Source: Fragilaria crotonensis (taxonomy: Eukaryota > Bacillariophyta > Fragilariophyceae > Fragilariales > Fragilariaceae). From it: a stretch of 64,000 bases of DNA. The notes beneath the pieces are model-generated. The model was not told the origin of the DNA, did not search any database, and worked only from the letters and a program-made list of their open reading frames with translations. A program made the position numbers and the translations under genes. Position 1 is the first letter of the stretch; every line of letters begins with the position of its first letter. The stretch spans positions 1-64,000 of the forward strand of contig JAKSYS010000004.1 in the NCBI GenBank assembly GCA_022925895.1, given 5' to 3'. This document shows positions 46,371-59,093 of this stretch, in pieces.

Positions 46371-49300
46371 TGACAGTGGTGCCACATGTCATTATACACC
46401 CGTTTTCAGCGATCTTCGTGATGTTGAAGCCTGCCACATCCCTGTTTCACTTGCTGATGGAACCACCAAGATCTCAACTTTCAAAGGAACCACTGACTGC
46501 TACTTCACCTCTGATGAAGGACAAAAGTCTATCCTTGGCCTAACCGATGTTTATTATATTGAAGGTCTCAGCCACCGCCTTCTTTCCCTGACAACCATCT
46601 CTGCAACCCAGAATTTCACAGTCATCATCCAGAACAGAGCCACTACAATCCAGTTCCCAAACAATTCAAAATACACATGGCCCCTGCTCCTGCATGAACT
46701 CCCAACACAGAATGCCTTTTCTACCATGGCACAACCTGTGGACACCACACCTGATGAAACTTCCTTCTCCCCTGCATTTGACCAACATGTTGATCCTACA
46801 CAAGCTGACACCTCAAGACCAACAACTTCTTTGCCTCTTGAGACCATATCCCGTCGCCTTGCGCACAGAAATTTCCGCAATCTCATGACCGGATCCCTGC
46901 ATCACGCTTGGAATGATCATACACTCGCCTGCGATTGACAAAAACACTTGGCCAATTCGTATCTCGATTAGCCAAAAACACGCTCGCAGCAAAATTCCTC
47001 TCAGACAAGGCTCAGAACCGTTTCACCAACTTCACCTTGATCTCATGAGAAACCCCTTTCGGTTTGGACTCACCACTGCAACAAACTATTCAGCCTACCT
47101 CTTTATTGTCACAACACCTGGCAAGCTAACTGGCTGGATAGGACTTCCAACTGAAAGCACCACATCCATCATCACAGCCCTTAAGTCCTGGCTTACTCAG
47201 ACAGAACTACTTGGCCGCACAAAGTCCGTCCGCTTCATCCGTACTGATGCCGGATCTGCCTTTACATCTGCAAAATTCATCACAGAATGCACCAACCTTG
47301 GAATTAAACTTGAAGCTGCTGCTCCAGAACACCAAGAAATGAATGGCATCTGTGAAGCCAAATGGAGAGAAGTCCACAACACTGCAAATGTACTTCTCAA
47401 CACTGCCCGACTTGGCGGTGCCTTCTTCCATCATGCACATGCCTATGCTGTTAGCATTATTAATGCTTGTCCAGCCAAGAATGTGACTGATCAACATGGC
47501 AACCCAACCACACCCTTCCAATACAGCTATGGCAGAAAACCAAGCCTTGCCAACTTCCGCGTATTTGGATGCCCTGTCTACTTCAAGCGCTACGAACCGA
47601 CCTTCCGCAACAAGCTGATTACCTATAAGCAACAACTCCAACGTGCTTCCCGTGGTATCTTCATCGGATTTCCAGAGAACTCAGCCGGATGGCTAGTTTA
47701 CTCTCCTGATCATCCGCAGCGCATCGTAATCACTCGCGACGCCTACTTTGATGAAGACTTCAGCTCTGCCCTTGCCTTCGATTCAAAGCCCTTTGCCGGA
47801 GCCATTCCCATCCGATCTCACTTGGATCCCAATGGACTCCAATCTTTGGACAACTCTGAACCATCAATTGTCCACCAAACCGGATCTGCTGCCAATCTAG
47901 GCATCACACCATCCACCTATCTTGAAGAACTCCATGACCCTGAACAACTTTTACAAGCACAAGACAATGGCCCTTCAAGCACTACCCATCCAGAAGATGA
48001 TATTGATGACACTGATCCCATCACAGAATCTGACATCTCTCCTGGACCAACACCACCAACTCCTCAGCTGATCAACTGGACCTTTCACCAACTGAGACAC
48101 ACCCCACTTCACAAGGAAATGACTTTATACTTCCAAGAGTGTGCTGAATCTCTGCCATCAGTTGATCCCATCCACACTGCCATGCTCGCGCCGTTGACGC
48201 ATCCACAACTTCGCCCACCGACGATCCCGTGGACAAGTATCTCCCTGAACCGCAATCCTTCAAAGCCGTTCTCAAACTTGACGATGACGTCCGCAATGCC
48301 TGGCTACATGCTATTCGCATGGAAATCAAGAACTTAATCGACCACGATACCTTCATCCTAGGTGAACAACCCCGGAAGGATGAACTTATCATCCCTGTCA
48401 AACTTGTCTTGAAAGCAAAACAAACTGCAACTGGTAAACTTGAAAAACTTAAAGCTCGCCTTGTCGCCCGTGGCGACTTGGAAAAACGACGATTGAAGAA
48501 AACTAAAGCTGCTTACCAGCAATTTCTCCAACAACAAAAACAAGACAATGCTGAAAACAATCCTGAATCCAGCAAGACAACTAACACCATCCCAATTGAG
48601 GTACCTCAACCTTTTGAGGACACATGGTCACCCTGTGCATCTTCAAGAGGGGTCAAGTTACTTCTCTCAACAATCTGTGCATCCCACCGCACTCTCAAAA
48701 GTACCGACTTCATTGGCGCGTATCTACAAGCCAAAGTCATCGGTCGCCACTTTGTCAGACTTCCACTTGAGTATGCATATTACTTCCCTGAATATGCTAA
48801 ATACTTTGGAACTCCAGCCCTTTTGAACAAGGGAATCTATGGACTTGTTTACTCTGGAAAATATTGGAACATTGAATTCTCTGAATGGCTTTACTCCAAA
48901 GGATTCATCCAATCCCAGTCTGAACCCTCCTATTTTGTCTTTTACAACAAACACAACCAATGGTTACGCCTTCTCTTCTTTGTCGACGACATGCTCTACG
49001 CTGGCAGCAATGACGCCATCGAAAAAGAATTCGAAGAATCTGTCCGCAATCGCTTTGACGTCAAGTTCCTTGGACCTGCTCAATGGTTCTTGCAAATGCG
49101 CATCCATCAACACAAAGACAAAACCTACACCCTCGACCAACATCGCTACGTTCTCAACACTTTGCAACGTTACGATCCCAACTCCGAGTTCCCTGAACGT
49201 GAAACACCATGCCCACCGGATTACACCTTCAGTAAAGACAATCGACCTGTCACCGATCATGACAAACAAGTTGTCGAACAACACGAGAAATGCCTCCCAT

Positions 49301-50082
49301 TCCGCTCCGCTGTATGTACGCTACTCTATCTTGCCTACAACACCCGTGCTGATATCCTCTTTGCAGTCTGCAAACTTGCAAAAGCCTGCGTCTGCCCTGG
49401 CGAACTCGACTTCCGTGCTCTTATCTGGCTGATTGGCTACCTACGCCGTCGCCCATATTATGCCATCAAGTTCTACCCGGATGCCACGACCAACCCTGTT
49501 TACGACATATGTCGTCAACACCGCATTCCCCATTCCGACTTAACCGTATTTTCCGACGCCAGCTGGCAAGATTGCCCTGACACTGGCCGCTCTACTGTCG
49601 GTTATATGATCTTTCACAACGGTGCTCTCATCGAAGCCAACTCTACGATGCCAACACCAATTGCTATGTCAACGTCCGAGGCCGAATACATGGCCGCATG
49701 CTCTGCATCCATGGCCACAGCTCACATTCGGATGCTACTCTACGACATGACATATCTCGGAACCAAACATTGGCGTGAATCTATGCAGCGTCTTCCAACC
49801 ATTCCATCGATTCTCATGATCGACAACGAAGCCACTGTGCAGATCGCCAAGAACGGCAAATTAACCCGCAAGACTCGTCACATCGAACGACGTTTCCACT
49901 ATGTCCGTCAAGGCCAACAAGACGGTATACATCAACTACATTGGATACCTTGCGATTCTCAACTTGCCGACATCCTCACAAAAACACAAGTCTCTTCCAA
50001 AATTGATCAACACATTGACAAAGTCTTCTGTACACTTCCTGATCACATGCTACAATCTACAAGTGAATCTACAGAGATTTGA
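46371..50082 (+). other. Copia II pol region (PR, IN, RT, RNase H)
   Basis: The protease is at WLPDSGATCHYTPVF (about 46363-46410). Integrase has the RTDAGSAFTSAKF and EHQEMNGICEAKWREV blocks (about 47235-47370). RT begins near 48230 with KLVLKAKQTATGKLEKLKAR, has TDFIGAYLQAKV and the FVDDMLYAG active site (about 48980). RNase H has VFSDASWQDCPDTGRSTVGY and MSTSEAEYMAA (49545-49700). This is a standard copia order. Confidence 0.87.
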
Positions 50083-50094
50083 TTCAAGAGGGGG

Positions 50095-52266
50095 TGTTAA
50101 ACATTCCGTATCGCCCTACATATTTTTACGTTATCCCTATCCCTAATTACTGACGCCCGAGTGCACAGTAAAACAATACATCGATGCTCCAGTAACCAGT
50201 GCGACACTACACGACTGGAATCAAAACTCGTCGATTCAAAACATGTTCATCTCATCCCATGAGATTGAACAATCAATTTCAAACGAGGCTCAACGCCTCG
50301 TATACCAAAAACAACGCCGTCGCACGAAACGACGTCTTCCGAAAACGAGGAGTGTTCCTCATTGTTCCAAAAGGAACACTCCCCATCATCAGACCTCTCA
50401 TCAAGGTCGCCCTCTCCTTTTTCCCACAATTGTCAATTTTTCATATTTTAGTGTCACTCACCTTTTTTACTTACTGCACATATTTTTCGCACGATGATGA
50501 TGATCGACCATGACGCGTTTTTACCCGCCGTCGTCATGACATCATATACACCGTGCTGTATAAATATTAGTAGCCAGTACGACGGTACTCACTACGACGA
50601 CAATACAGCACAACACGGCGACCGGTACAACAGTACCTCTCGCACACAACTTCCTCTGCCCGTCGATAGTACGCGCACGTCTGAGTTTACCGTTACTGTA
50701 CATAACGATAAACTAATAGACAGTGCCCACTATACGACACGCGATATTTATACTAGTCAGTCTCTCGCACATACGTGTAGCGATAGAACGACAGATAGTA
50801 CATGTATCGTCATCTGTAGCGGTAGACAGCACTGCGTAGCTGTACCGTTTATAGATGAACTATGCAGTAGTCAGTGTCGTACTAGACACTTACCTACTGG
50901 GGGCGTACTAGTTTAAGCACAATAGTGGGTTGAAAAATAAAAATTGACACCTAAAATCCCTCGTATGACACTCAAAGGGGTATCAATCGATGCGCAATTT
51001 CATAATGGATCGACTGGTTTAAGAATATTGGAGATCCGAGCGTTTTTCGAGAAGTTATGTTTAGTCGAAAATTTCGGGTACCAATTTTTTTTAACATAGT
51101 AATGGGACGACCTAGCTTTGCCCGTGTTGTCAAACCAAAAAAATCCTGAAAACAATTGGTGGGATCAAAGATGATGCAAATGAAGGCAACAACAATGGTA
51201 AAATTGAGTCCATTTGCCAAATATAACTCCCTAAAACAATCATCTAGATGACAGCAATTCTAAAATGCGTTATTGGAAGGTGTGTACGTTGTTCACTTGC
51301 GATCCAGAGTATGCAAGAAATGCCTCACGGTACCGATGGAGGAACTCCTTCCCATTCAATCAAAAGGATCCACAACCAAAACCTCATACCCGATCCTTCA
51401 ATCATTAAACTTCCAAAAGGCATTGCAACTCGGTGAAAAACGACCTCCTCTTAATGGTCGGCATCACCCTTACTCAACAGAATGAGGTTCGGCCGGTAGT
51501 CTGCGCTTCCCCTTGCCAGGTCTTTTCCAACGACGACGAGCGGTCCACAGTTGGTACAAATGACTACTCATGCATGCCATTTCCTCGTCCTCCAGCATGA
51601 CCACCACAGAATGACGAGCTGCTCTCCACCGCAACCGAGTCACAACGTTCATCATCCGCGGTGACAAGGCGCGATGATAAACTGCGAAAAAAATAGCAGT
51701 ACAAAATGTTAGTAGAAACACGTAAAAAAATTCAACAAAATTCGTTTGCAACTTGACATCAAAACTCACATCAAAGTGGCAGCTTCAGATGACAGTCTCA
51801 ACCTGAAACTCACCATTCTGACAACATCTTAATTCATGTACAACTTCTGCTGTTGCCCTGCTTTGGATCATAAGTCATCATAATCCTTGCTTTGCCGAGC
51901 CTTTTACTTGGTTGATCCATTCAAAGTATGAGCAATTGTTTTCAGGAAAATTGTCAAGCTTGAACAAAAAAATCTACGGAAATCGCTCGCCATATCTTTC
52001 GATAAACCATTGGTACGTCGGAACACCCTACACAACATCTCTACCCAATACAGTTATCTTCCAGTTTGATAGGTGGCTAAAGAGAAGTCTTAGTGTATGA
52101 ATACATCGATAACGGATGGAATCTGGAGTCGTCCCATTACTCCTGAAAACAATTCGTCCCGATACTGTGCTTAAACTAGTACCCCGTAACGGTTACGTCC
52201 TGGTTCTTAACCCGAACCCTATGCCGACCTGCGCGTCGCTAGGTTCCGTTAACCCGAACCATATCA
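50095..52266 (+). repeat. 3' LTR of copia II (contains the TA-flanked insertion)
   Basis: It follows the 5' LTR almost base for base (one T-run length difference near 50465 is visible) until the insertion at 50908, and resumes at 52180-52266. TTTAA follows at 52267-52271. Confidence 0.88.
50908..52179. mobile_element. TA-flanked DNA element (1272 bp), Tc1/mariner-like or MITE
   Basis: Terminal inverted repeats CTAGTTTAAGCACA (50908-50921 and complement 52166-52179) continue imperfectly to about 22 bp. The duplication is TA (50906-50907, 52180-52181). A second inverted pair, GTAATGGGACGAC, lies at about 51100 and 52128-52140. Interrupted minus-strand frames fill part of the interior (for example 51220-50972, 51769-51470), but no DDE signature is readable. 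It is therefore either a decayed Tc1/mariner-like element or a long MITE. Confidence 0.8.
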
Positions 52267-52271
52267 TTTAA

Positions 52272-52910
52272 TGCCAGAGATACAGTACTAAGTACTTACT
52301 GTACGTGTAGTTTGACACTCCGCATGTACTATCGTACTATGTTCTAAACCCAGATTGATATCTTGACCAAAATGCAAAATACTATGCGTGGTATTCATAC
52401 AAGTGCTCGTTACAGTACTGCAACATATTGTGGGATCGTACCACTACCCAGTAGCCAGTAGTCCCAGGTTTGTAGAATGATTCTTGCTTGTGTGTCATAC
52501 TTCATACTGTATTTCATACCTGGTACAGGTACTAGCACTGGAGTATGTCATAACGTGGGAACAATCGAACACTCAGCATGCTATAACACATTCTTTTAAC
52601 GCGCACTTGTCATTAGACCACTGTAGTACATATATCATACTCGGAGTTGTGGCGTAGTCGTATGTCATACTTCCAACCTTGAGATCGTATGTTTCCATTC
52701 GTGTGTCAAATGCATACTGCGGAGTACTGTAGACCTAGAGTACTACAGTACGATTTACGATCGAGCAGTCCCAGGTCCCAGGACAAACAATATCCGCGAA
52801 GTGCGCGCAGTCGATCGGACGACACATTTTTGTATTTGTTTGCCAACGCTGGCTCAACCGCTCTCTTTCACAAAGTTCGGTTCCAAATCTTCGTCTTCCC
52901 GTTCACCACC
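52272..52910. other. GTAC-rich intergenic region upstream of the second secreted repeat gene
   Basis: No gene is visible. Words such as AGTACTAAGTACTTACTGTACG and GAGTACTGTAGACC recur, with CATAC/GTATG words. The last 200 bp presumably contain the promoter of the gene at 52911. Confidence 0.45.
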
Positions 52911-54750
52911 ATGAGATTGCAAAATGCATGCCTTCTAAACCTGTTTTGTTTAATCAATGCAGTGGCAGCTTCAGCTGCTGTTCGAGGAGCTAAGCGAAAT
53001 GATCGTCACGATGCATATGCAATTCCTGCAAGTTCCAACATCGAAATCTCGAGACCACGAGGATCAAACAAGATTCGGTCTCTGAGTGCAACGAAAGTAC
53101 GAGCCATGTTTGAATGGGATCAAGATGGCGAATCACTGAAAGCTGTCTTGTTAGATATCTTTCGTTCCGGAATGGGCCAGATGGGTGGCGTGGCACCAGG
53201 AGGGATAGACGGCTTGGCACCAGCAGCAAAGGGGATGGGAAAGATGATGCATGAGGGAGATATAGCAGCGAGACCTGTGATGGGGGGAATGCCTGCAAAG
53301 GGCATGCAAAGTAAGTGCACAAGCGATCGATTCTGCGGACATTTTTGACATCTCAACAGTGATTCGTTCTTCAATAGTGGGCCCCAGACCAAAACTGGTC
53401 CCAACTCAGAACATCGGCGCAGGTGAAGCGCCGACCCAAAGACCGATCGCATCACCGATTTCGATGCCTACGGATGAACCAACAGCTGATCCTCCTACTG
53501 AAAAAGGGACCGGTGAACCAACTGCAGTACCCACTGTTCAGTCTGTAGCAATCACTGCTGAACCGACAGCTGTCCCAACTGTAAAATGGACCGGTGGACC
53601 GACAGCTATCCCAACTGTTAAGACATCTGGCGAATCGACTGTTTCTGGAGCTCCGGTCGCTGTGGTCACCACGGAGCCAACGGCAGCACCAACGGTGTTA
53701 GCGACTTCAGGTCCAACCGGTGCTCCGACGGCAAGGGCGACTATCAGTCCGACTGGTGCGTCGATGGCTGGGACAAGTACTAGACCGACTGGAGCTCCTG
53801 AGACTGAGGCGACTACAGGGACAACGGCATCACCGACGGTGTTGGGTACTGCAGGACAGACTGGTGCTCCGACGGCTGGGGCGACGACTGGACCGACGGG
53901 AGCTCCAATAGCTGTGATTACTTCGGGACCAACGGAGTCACCGACGGTGTTAGAAACTTCAGATCCTACAGGGGCTCCGATAGTCGGGGCAACTACTGAA
54001 CCAACTGGCGCACCGATCACTGGGACAACGACTGGACCGTCCGGCGCTCCGACAGCTGCACCAACAGCTGCACCAACAGCTGCACCAACAGCTGCACCAA
54101 CAGCGGCACCAACAGCGGCACCAACAGCGGCACCAACAGCGGCACCAACAGCGGCACCAACAGCGGCACCGGCAGGTACTCTTACAGAAGCCCCTACAGC
54201 AGCCCCTACAACAGCATCAACATCAGCACCAACATCAGCACCTTCATCAGCACCTTCATCAGCACCTTCATCAGCACCTACAGCAGCACCTACGACAACA
54301 CCTACAGCATCGCCTACAACAGCACCGACAACGACACCAACAGCAGCACGAACTGATGCACCGACTGGCGCTCCAGCTTCCAGTGACGCTTGCCCTGTTA
54401 TTCCGCCAACAGGATGTTCGGTTTGCGGTCCAGGACTGTGTGTATCAACACCAAATGAGCTTTTCTTTGGACCCCCCGAGGTCAGTTGTGGAGTGCTGGA
54501 GCAAGATGGCATCGACGAGAATCTCACTGCAGAACAATGTGCTACGCTTCCAGGCTTTATCGGAAGCACGTGTGGGTGCGTTGCCAAGGGCGCGGTGGCT
54601 GCCGATTCAATAAGCAGTCCATTCTCAGGACGCCTCCGGGTCGTGAAGGACCACCTTCTGGCAAATGGAGTAGAAAATTACAAGGAGGGTATTGCAACGA
54701 AAATGGGACTAGTTACGCACCGATCTTCCGGCCGAGTTCCGAGCAAGTAG
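52911..54750 (+). CDS. Secreted Ala-Pro-Thr repeat protein with cysteine-rich C-terminal module; one intron
   Basis: Exon 1 (52911-53310) starts with a signal peptide (MRLQNACLLNLFCLIN... AASA) and a Gly/Met-rich segment. The donor is GTAAGT at 53311. Exon 2 begins at 53360 (acceptor CAACAG) or 53378 (acceptor CAATAG), and both keep frame. Exon 2 encodes a long Thr/Pro/Ala repeat region (AAPT units, perfect 12-bp repeats at 54052-54170) and then a module CPVIPPTGCSVCGPGLC ... C ... C ... CGC (54388-54570). Multicopy proteins with this Cys spacing are known to me from diatoms. The function is unknown. The protein is about 590 aa, secreted and probably heavily O-glycosylated, so it is likely a cell-wall, mucilage or adhesion protein. 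The open frame on the opposite strand is a shadow. Confidence 0.78.
53311..53377 (+). other. Intron with two in-frame acceptors 18 nt apart
   Basis: The donor AAA|GTAAGTGC is at 53311. The candidate acceptors are AACAG at 53359 (49-nt intron) and AATAG at 53377 (67-nt intron). Each joins phase 1 to a TG dinucleotide, giving an ATG codon at the junction either way, so the products would differ by six residues. Confidence 0.6.
54052..54170. repeat. 12-bp coding minisatellite (APTA array)
   Basis: About ten tandem copies of GCACCAACAGCT/GCACCAACAGCG encode APTA. The left copies end in T and the right copies in G at the variable base, as if two sub-arrays expanded separately. Confidence 0.85.
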
Positions 54751-55074
54751 TGCAGGGACACGTGTGCACATAGTATTGAAAACAAGTTAGTAAATGGACG
54801 CACTTATCTGACTTAAAAGAGGGATCCAATGATATTGGATGGGTTGGCCAAAACCTTTGAATTTGAGGGGTCTACTGCACATCTTGCCCTCCAGCCCGAA
54901 CGGTTGCCTTGGTCTTTCAGTGGTGTGCTCGTGGAGTCCATATTCCAGTGTTTGTACTCCGTACTGTAGTACTCTAGGTAGTATCATATGGGTGCTGAGT
55001 CCCAGCACCGCAGAGTACGATATCGCTCCATATTTTTTTCACGTCGCATCTCACATCTCTTCTCACACTTGGTC
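54751..55074. other. 3' flank of the Ala-Pro-Thr gene up to copia IV; no gene seen
   Basis: A GTACTCCGTACTGTAGTACT stretch lies at about 54955. Nothing else is recognised. Confidence 0.4.
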
Positions 55075-55079
55075 GCACC

Positions 55080-55255
55080 TGTTGATCACGATGATGTCGA
55101 CATAAAGGTGAGCTACATAAATTATGGTAATGTTGTAGCTGGACTTGGGAGTGGAGCCATTGAGTGGCCTTGGTGAAGGTCATTGGCGTCTGGCATAATG
55201 ACCGACGCTCTGACGCGGTTGTGGACATTGGTTTCCAGGCTGCTGGGAATTAGCA
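55080..55255 (-). repeat. 3' LTR of copia IV
   Basis: It is identical in sequence to 60368-60543 as read. The pol frame runs a short way into it. Confidence 0.9.
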
Positions 55256-58200
55256 CACCCTCACCGGCAACCGAGTTAGGCGATGGAGCGCGAGGGGTGA
55301 CGAGCGTATCTTGAAGACATTCAAAGTAATTGCGTGACGGATTCGTGACGGCATGCAAATAGCTGGATCGAATTTCTTGGTGATGAGAGGCTGGATGATG
55401 TTTCGTGAAATAGTCGGCCTTGTTGAGTGCACCGCGACGCCAGTAAACAATGAATTGACCTTGGCGAACGCGGTCACGGACCCAGTAAAAACGCATGTCG
55501 ATGGCCTTAGAGCGGCGTTGTTTCATGGTGTCGTTGGCGATACCGGCGGCCGTGTTATTGTCAGTGACAATAGGAGTGGGGGGCTGGGGATGTCCAAGTT
55601 CCTCAAGGCAGGTACGCAGGGGACAGGCCTCTTTCCCGTTGTGAAATAAAGCGGCGAGCTCGGCTTCGGCGGCACTGGACACGACTTCCTTCAGGATTTG
55701 GCAAAGGACATTAATGGCGCCATTTCCAGGGGGAGGAGTGGCGTTGGCGGGAGGCGGTTTGGTTGGATCGGGAGGGCGACTGCTTAGGTAATGGTAGCCA
55801 GCGGCGCGGGACCGTGACTTGGGAGCAGAGAGGTAGGAGGCATCACTTTCAACGTGGAGTACCATGTCGCTGCGCACGTAGCGGACAGTGGCCTCGGGAT
55901 TGCTTGCCGCATAATTAAGGAATTGCGTGAGGGCGTGCATGGTTGATTTTGTACCGTGGGCCTGTTGTGTCGCGAGTGTGCCGATGGCAGTTAGCACGGT
56001 GGAGTCAACGGCACGAGCATAATAGAGGAACGTGCCGAGCACTTCTTGGACGCGTTTGGTGTCAGCAAGGTCAAGGGCAGGTGATGCATCCGGCAGTGGT
56101 GTGAGCTGTTGCTTGGCACCAAAGGTGGGCTTGATATACGCATGGGGAATGTTGGGCAACAGTGGGTGTTGTGTGTTGAAGCGTTTAAGTGCCCGTGCAA
56201 CGTAGCCGGGAATGGATATATCGACGGTGCCTCGGGTATAGTCCCAGTTGAGCGTGAGGCCGCAGTATCGCGCGCCGGTCCAATCCTCCGAGACGGCGTA
56301 TTGTAAGCGGAGGGAGTTCATCAGGTGCTCGGCGTCTTCGCGGCGTGTGTATTTGACCCCGAAGTCGTCGACGACGAGTGTGAAGGCGATCGGACGGGAG
56401 GCGTGGCGCCAGAGGCCGGGGGTGAGGGGGGCAGGACTATAGCCGTGGGGTTTCAGGAAGTCGGCAAGGCGGTCGTTTGCCAGTATGCCAGCTTGCGGTA
56501 ATCCGTACATGCCTTTTCGGATCTCGACATAGACATGGCCGTTGTGAATGAGTGGCGTGAGCTGGTAGTGTTCCATGATTGCGGGAGGGATCATGGAGAT
56601 GGGGATGCGCATATACTCATATTCGGTCATGGGTGTGCCGAGATAAAAGTCTTTCAGATCGCCCGTCATGAAGCGGCCATTCACGGTAGAGATGACACTG
56701 TTGAGCATGGTTTTGACAGTAGTGAGGTCGGCTGTCTTGGTGCTGACGTTGCCATCGTATTCGATACGGTCGCCACCGACAGTGATGCGAACGCGACGGG
56801 GGTTGCTTTTTTCGGGCCGTAGGGCTGCGACGACGCGAATGTACGTTGGCTTTTTATGTTTAGGGATATCGCGTACGGCAATGAAGTACATGGTGTTTGT
56901 GCCGGTGGGCATGGTTGCGTGGCCTTGGCAGAGGCGTCCGAATTCGTCGGTCATGGATGCGATCCATTCGGGCCCTTCGCTGCTGCGACTGAGTTCCGGA
57001 TATTCGGCAAGTTGGCCGGTATCAGGATTGAATGCATTGCCGTGCAGCGCGTAGTGGGCGGGATGGGCAGAGTGGGCGGTGACTGCTGTGGCGGCCAGAT
57101 GGGCGGGTGGTTTGCGGCGACGTCGTGACCGGCGTGTGGCGGTAGCGTATGTGATGGGCGCGCTCGACAAGGGGGGGGATGGTGGCAGCTCCACCCTCAG
57201 AGGTGCGGCAAGGACTGCGGTCGGAGGCAGTGGAGGTGGCGTGAGGGGTACGGGTGCGGGCTCGGTAGCGTCGTCGACGTGCACGAGGAGCGGTGATGTT
57301 GGATGCGCGGCTGGGGAAGGTGCCGGCAGTGGACTTGGCAGCGGTGGTGTAGCCGTGGGAGCGCAAATGTTGCTGAGGAGATTGGTGAGGAGCTTAAGGG
57401 AAGCGACTTGACTAGCAGTAGTGGGCGCAAGTGCGGAGCCGGGGGATGGATTGGAGAGTGCATGGTGAATGTCGGCAATGCCCGCAAGGACCAGATCGGT
57501 GGAGGATGCAATGGGCATCGGGATCTGTGTCGGAAACCAGACGAGGGTGTCGGAGATTCGAGTTGCGCGGGAGTCGAACATCCAGACAGAGTAGCAGCGG
57601 TAGGAGTCGAGGGCAGGACCCACATACCAGCCGTCCAGTGCGTGGGGTGCCCAGGTGCCGCGGGTAGCAGGCTTGTCATGAACGAGTACGCGTATGCCGG
57701 GGGGAGCAATGGGAGTGCGATTGAAATCGAATTGCCCGTGGAGCTGTGACCAAGCGGACAGCTTTGGATTGATGCGGGAGCTCCGAAGCAGGTTGAGTGT
57801 GACAAGAGCCTGGGGGAGGAGACGATCCCAGAGGTGGAGGGGGAAGTGTTTGTCGACACTGCAAAGGCCCCCTATGAAATGATTTTTGAAGGTGCGGATA
57901 GCACGTTCGGCGGCATTGCGGCGATGGACACCGGGTGGTGCAAGCTGAAAGTCAATTCCCTCGTCGTGAAGGAAACTTTTGAGCGGTGCGGAGCATTCGT
58001 TGTCGAGGCGTTGGAGAGCAGGGCGGAGACCTGCATTACATAACTGGGTATGCAAGGTTTTATAGCCTTGTAGAATTGCGTGGGCACTGCGATCCCGAAT
58101 TGGCTCTGCGAGAATGCAATTGCTGTCATAGTCATAGACAATGATAAGGTAGTTATTCCCAGTGCTGGATGGCGTGATAAAACGCCCAGTTTGATCTGAG

Positions 58201-58832
58201 TAGACTTGGCCGGTAGGTTCCATGACTGCGGCGTAGCAAAAGTGAGAACGTGCGCCAGGAGGGAGGGCGTCGTCTGGTGCAGGAAAGGCCTCGTTGTCGT
58301 GTTCGAGTTCCAGGATGGGGGCGCCGGACGATCCTTGAGTTAGCTTGGTGGAGCGTTGGTGTTGGCGACTCTGATCAAGATGGCCTTTGATCATGGCAGG
58401 AGAATGAGGTGGATGTTTGCGGAGGAGTTCACGGGTGAGGCCAGGAAAGTTAGTGAGGTATCCTTTTGCGAGAGCCTGGTCAAGCGTAGAGAGGGCCGGC
58501 GAGAAGAGTGCTGCATGGGCAAATGCTACGAGTTGGGCAGGTGTGGCAGAGCCGATGGCGGAGAATGCGGAATGATCGACGCGGGATGGGCTTGCAGCGG
58601 GTAACTGCACATGCCACAGGCGTGTGGCAAGGGTACGGGTGCCAGTAAGTACAATGGTGTGTTGAAATGTGACTGTCAATGTGGTGGCTGTAAATTCGGC
58701 AACGCAACCGGCGTCGCACAATTGACCAATGGAAAGGAGGGAGGCGGTGGCAAGTGATGGTACAATATGGACATGACGAGCCGCCAGTGGAAGGAATGGC
58801 AAGTCCAATTCGGCTTCATGCGTTGAAGTCAA
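55256..58832 (-). other. Copia IV pol region (PR to RNase H)
   Basis: In element order the parts are protease-side and pre-integrase sequence (58830-58350), integrase with YDYDSNCILAEPIRDRSAHA, LDNECSAPLKSFL and HRRNAAERAIRTFKNHF (58150-57860), and a Pro-rich linker. RT follows with IRVVAALRPEKSNPRRVRIT and LVVDDFGVKYTRREDAEHLM (56860-56300). RNase H has HVESDASYLSAPKSRSRAAGY, the AEAELAALFHNG block and PIVTDNNTAAGIAND (55860-55540). The active-site block reads VDDF, as in several diatom copia lineages. Confidence 0.88.
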
Positions 58833-59093
58833 AATGGTGCCTCCAGGTGTGTGGATGGAGATCGGACACGATGTTGGGCGTCGGTTTATGACGGGTGCAT
58901 CAATAGTGCAGAAGTGTGCCGTACTACCGGTGTCGGCAATGGCGGGGACGGACGGAGGCAGAGCGATGGTGGGAGGACCTACGGGTGCAAGAGCAGTGGG
59001 TTCTGGTGGGCTGGCAACGGGAATAACTATAACGTCGTTACGGGTTACACTAGAAGACTGGGCTGTGGCAGGATGTGTAGGCTTCCCACCGGG

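Larger units (their letters stand above)
32750..52266 (+). mobile_element. Giant Ty1/copia LTR retrotransposon (copia II), 19.5 kb with nested insertions
   Basis: LTRs begin TGTTAAACATTCCG and end CCATATCA (32750-34661 and 50095-52266, both enlarged by later insertions; about 0.9 kb each without them). They are flanked by the perfect 5-bp duplication TTTAA (32745-32749 and 52267-52271). A purine tract (CAAGAGGGGG) precedes the right LTR. The body holds a 4.3-kb coding region of unknown role, then gag, protease, integrase, RT and RNase H. Inserted later are a hAT-like element (33393-34399), a gypsy element (38975-44202) and a TA-flanked DNA element (50908-52179). The LTRs are nearly identical where compared, so the insertion is young. 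Besides the three nested elements there are roughly half a dozen breaks, so it is not intact. Confidence 0.9.

Noticed and set aside
53538-54587. 349-codon open frame on the minus strand across the Ala-Pro-Thr gene
   Set aside because: It is a shadow of the APTA repeats, with low complexity and no start context.
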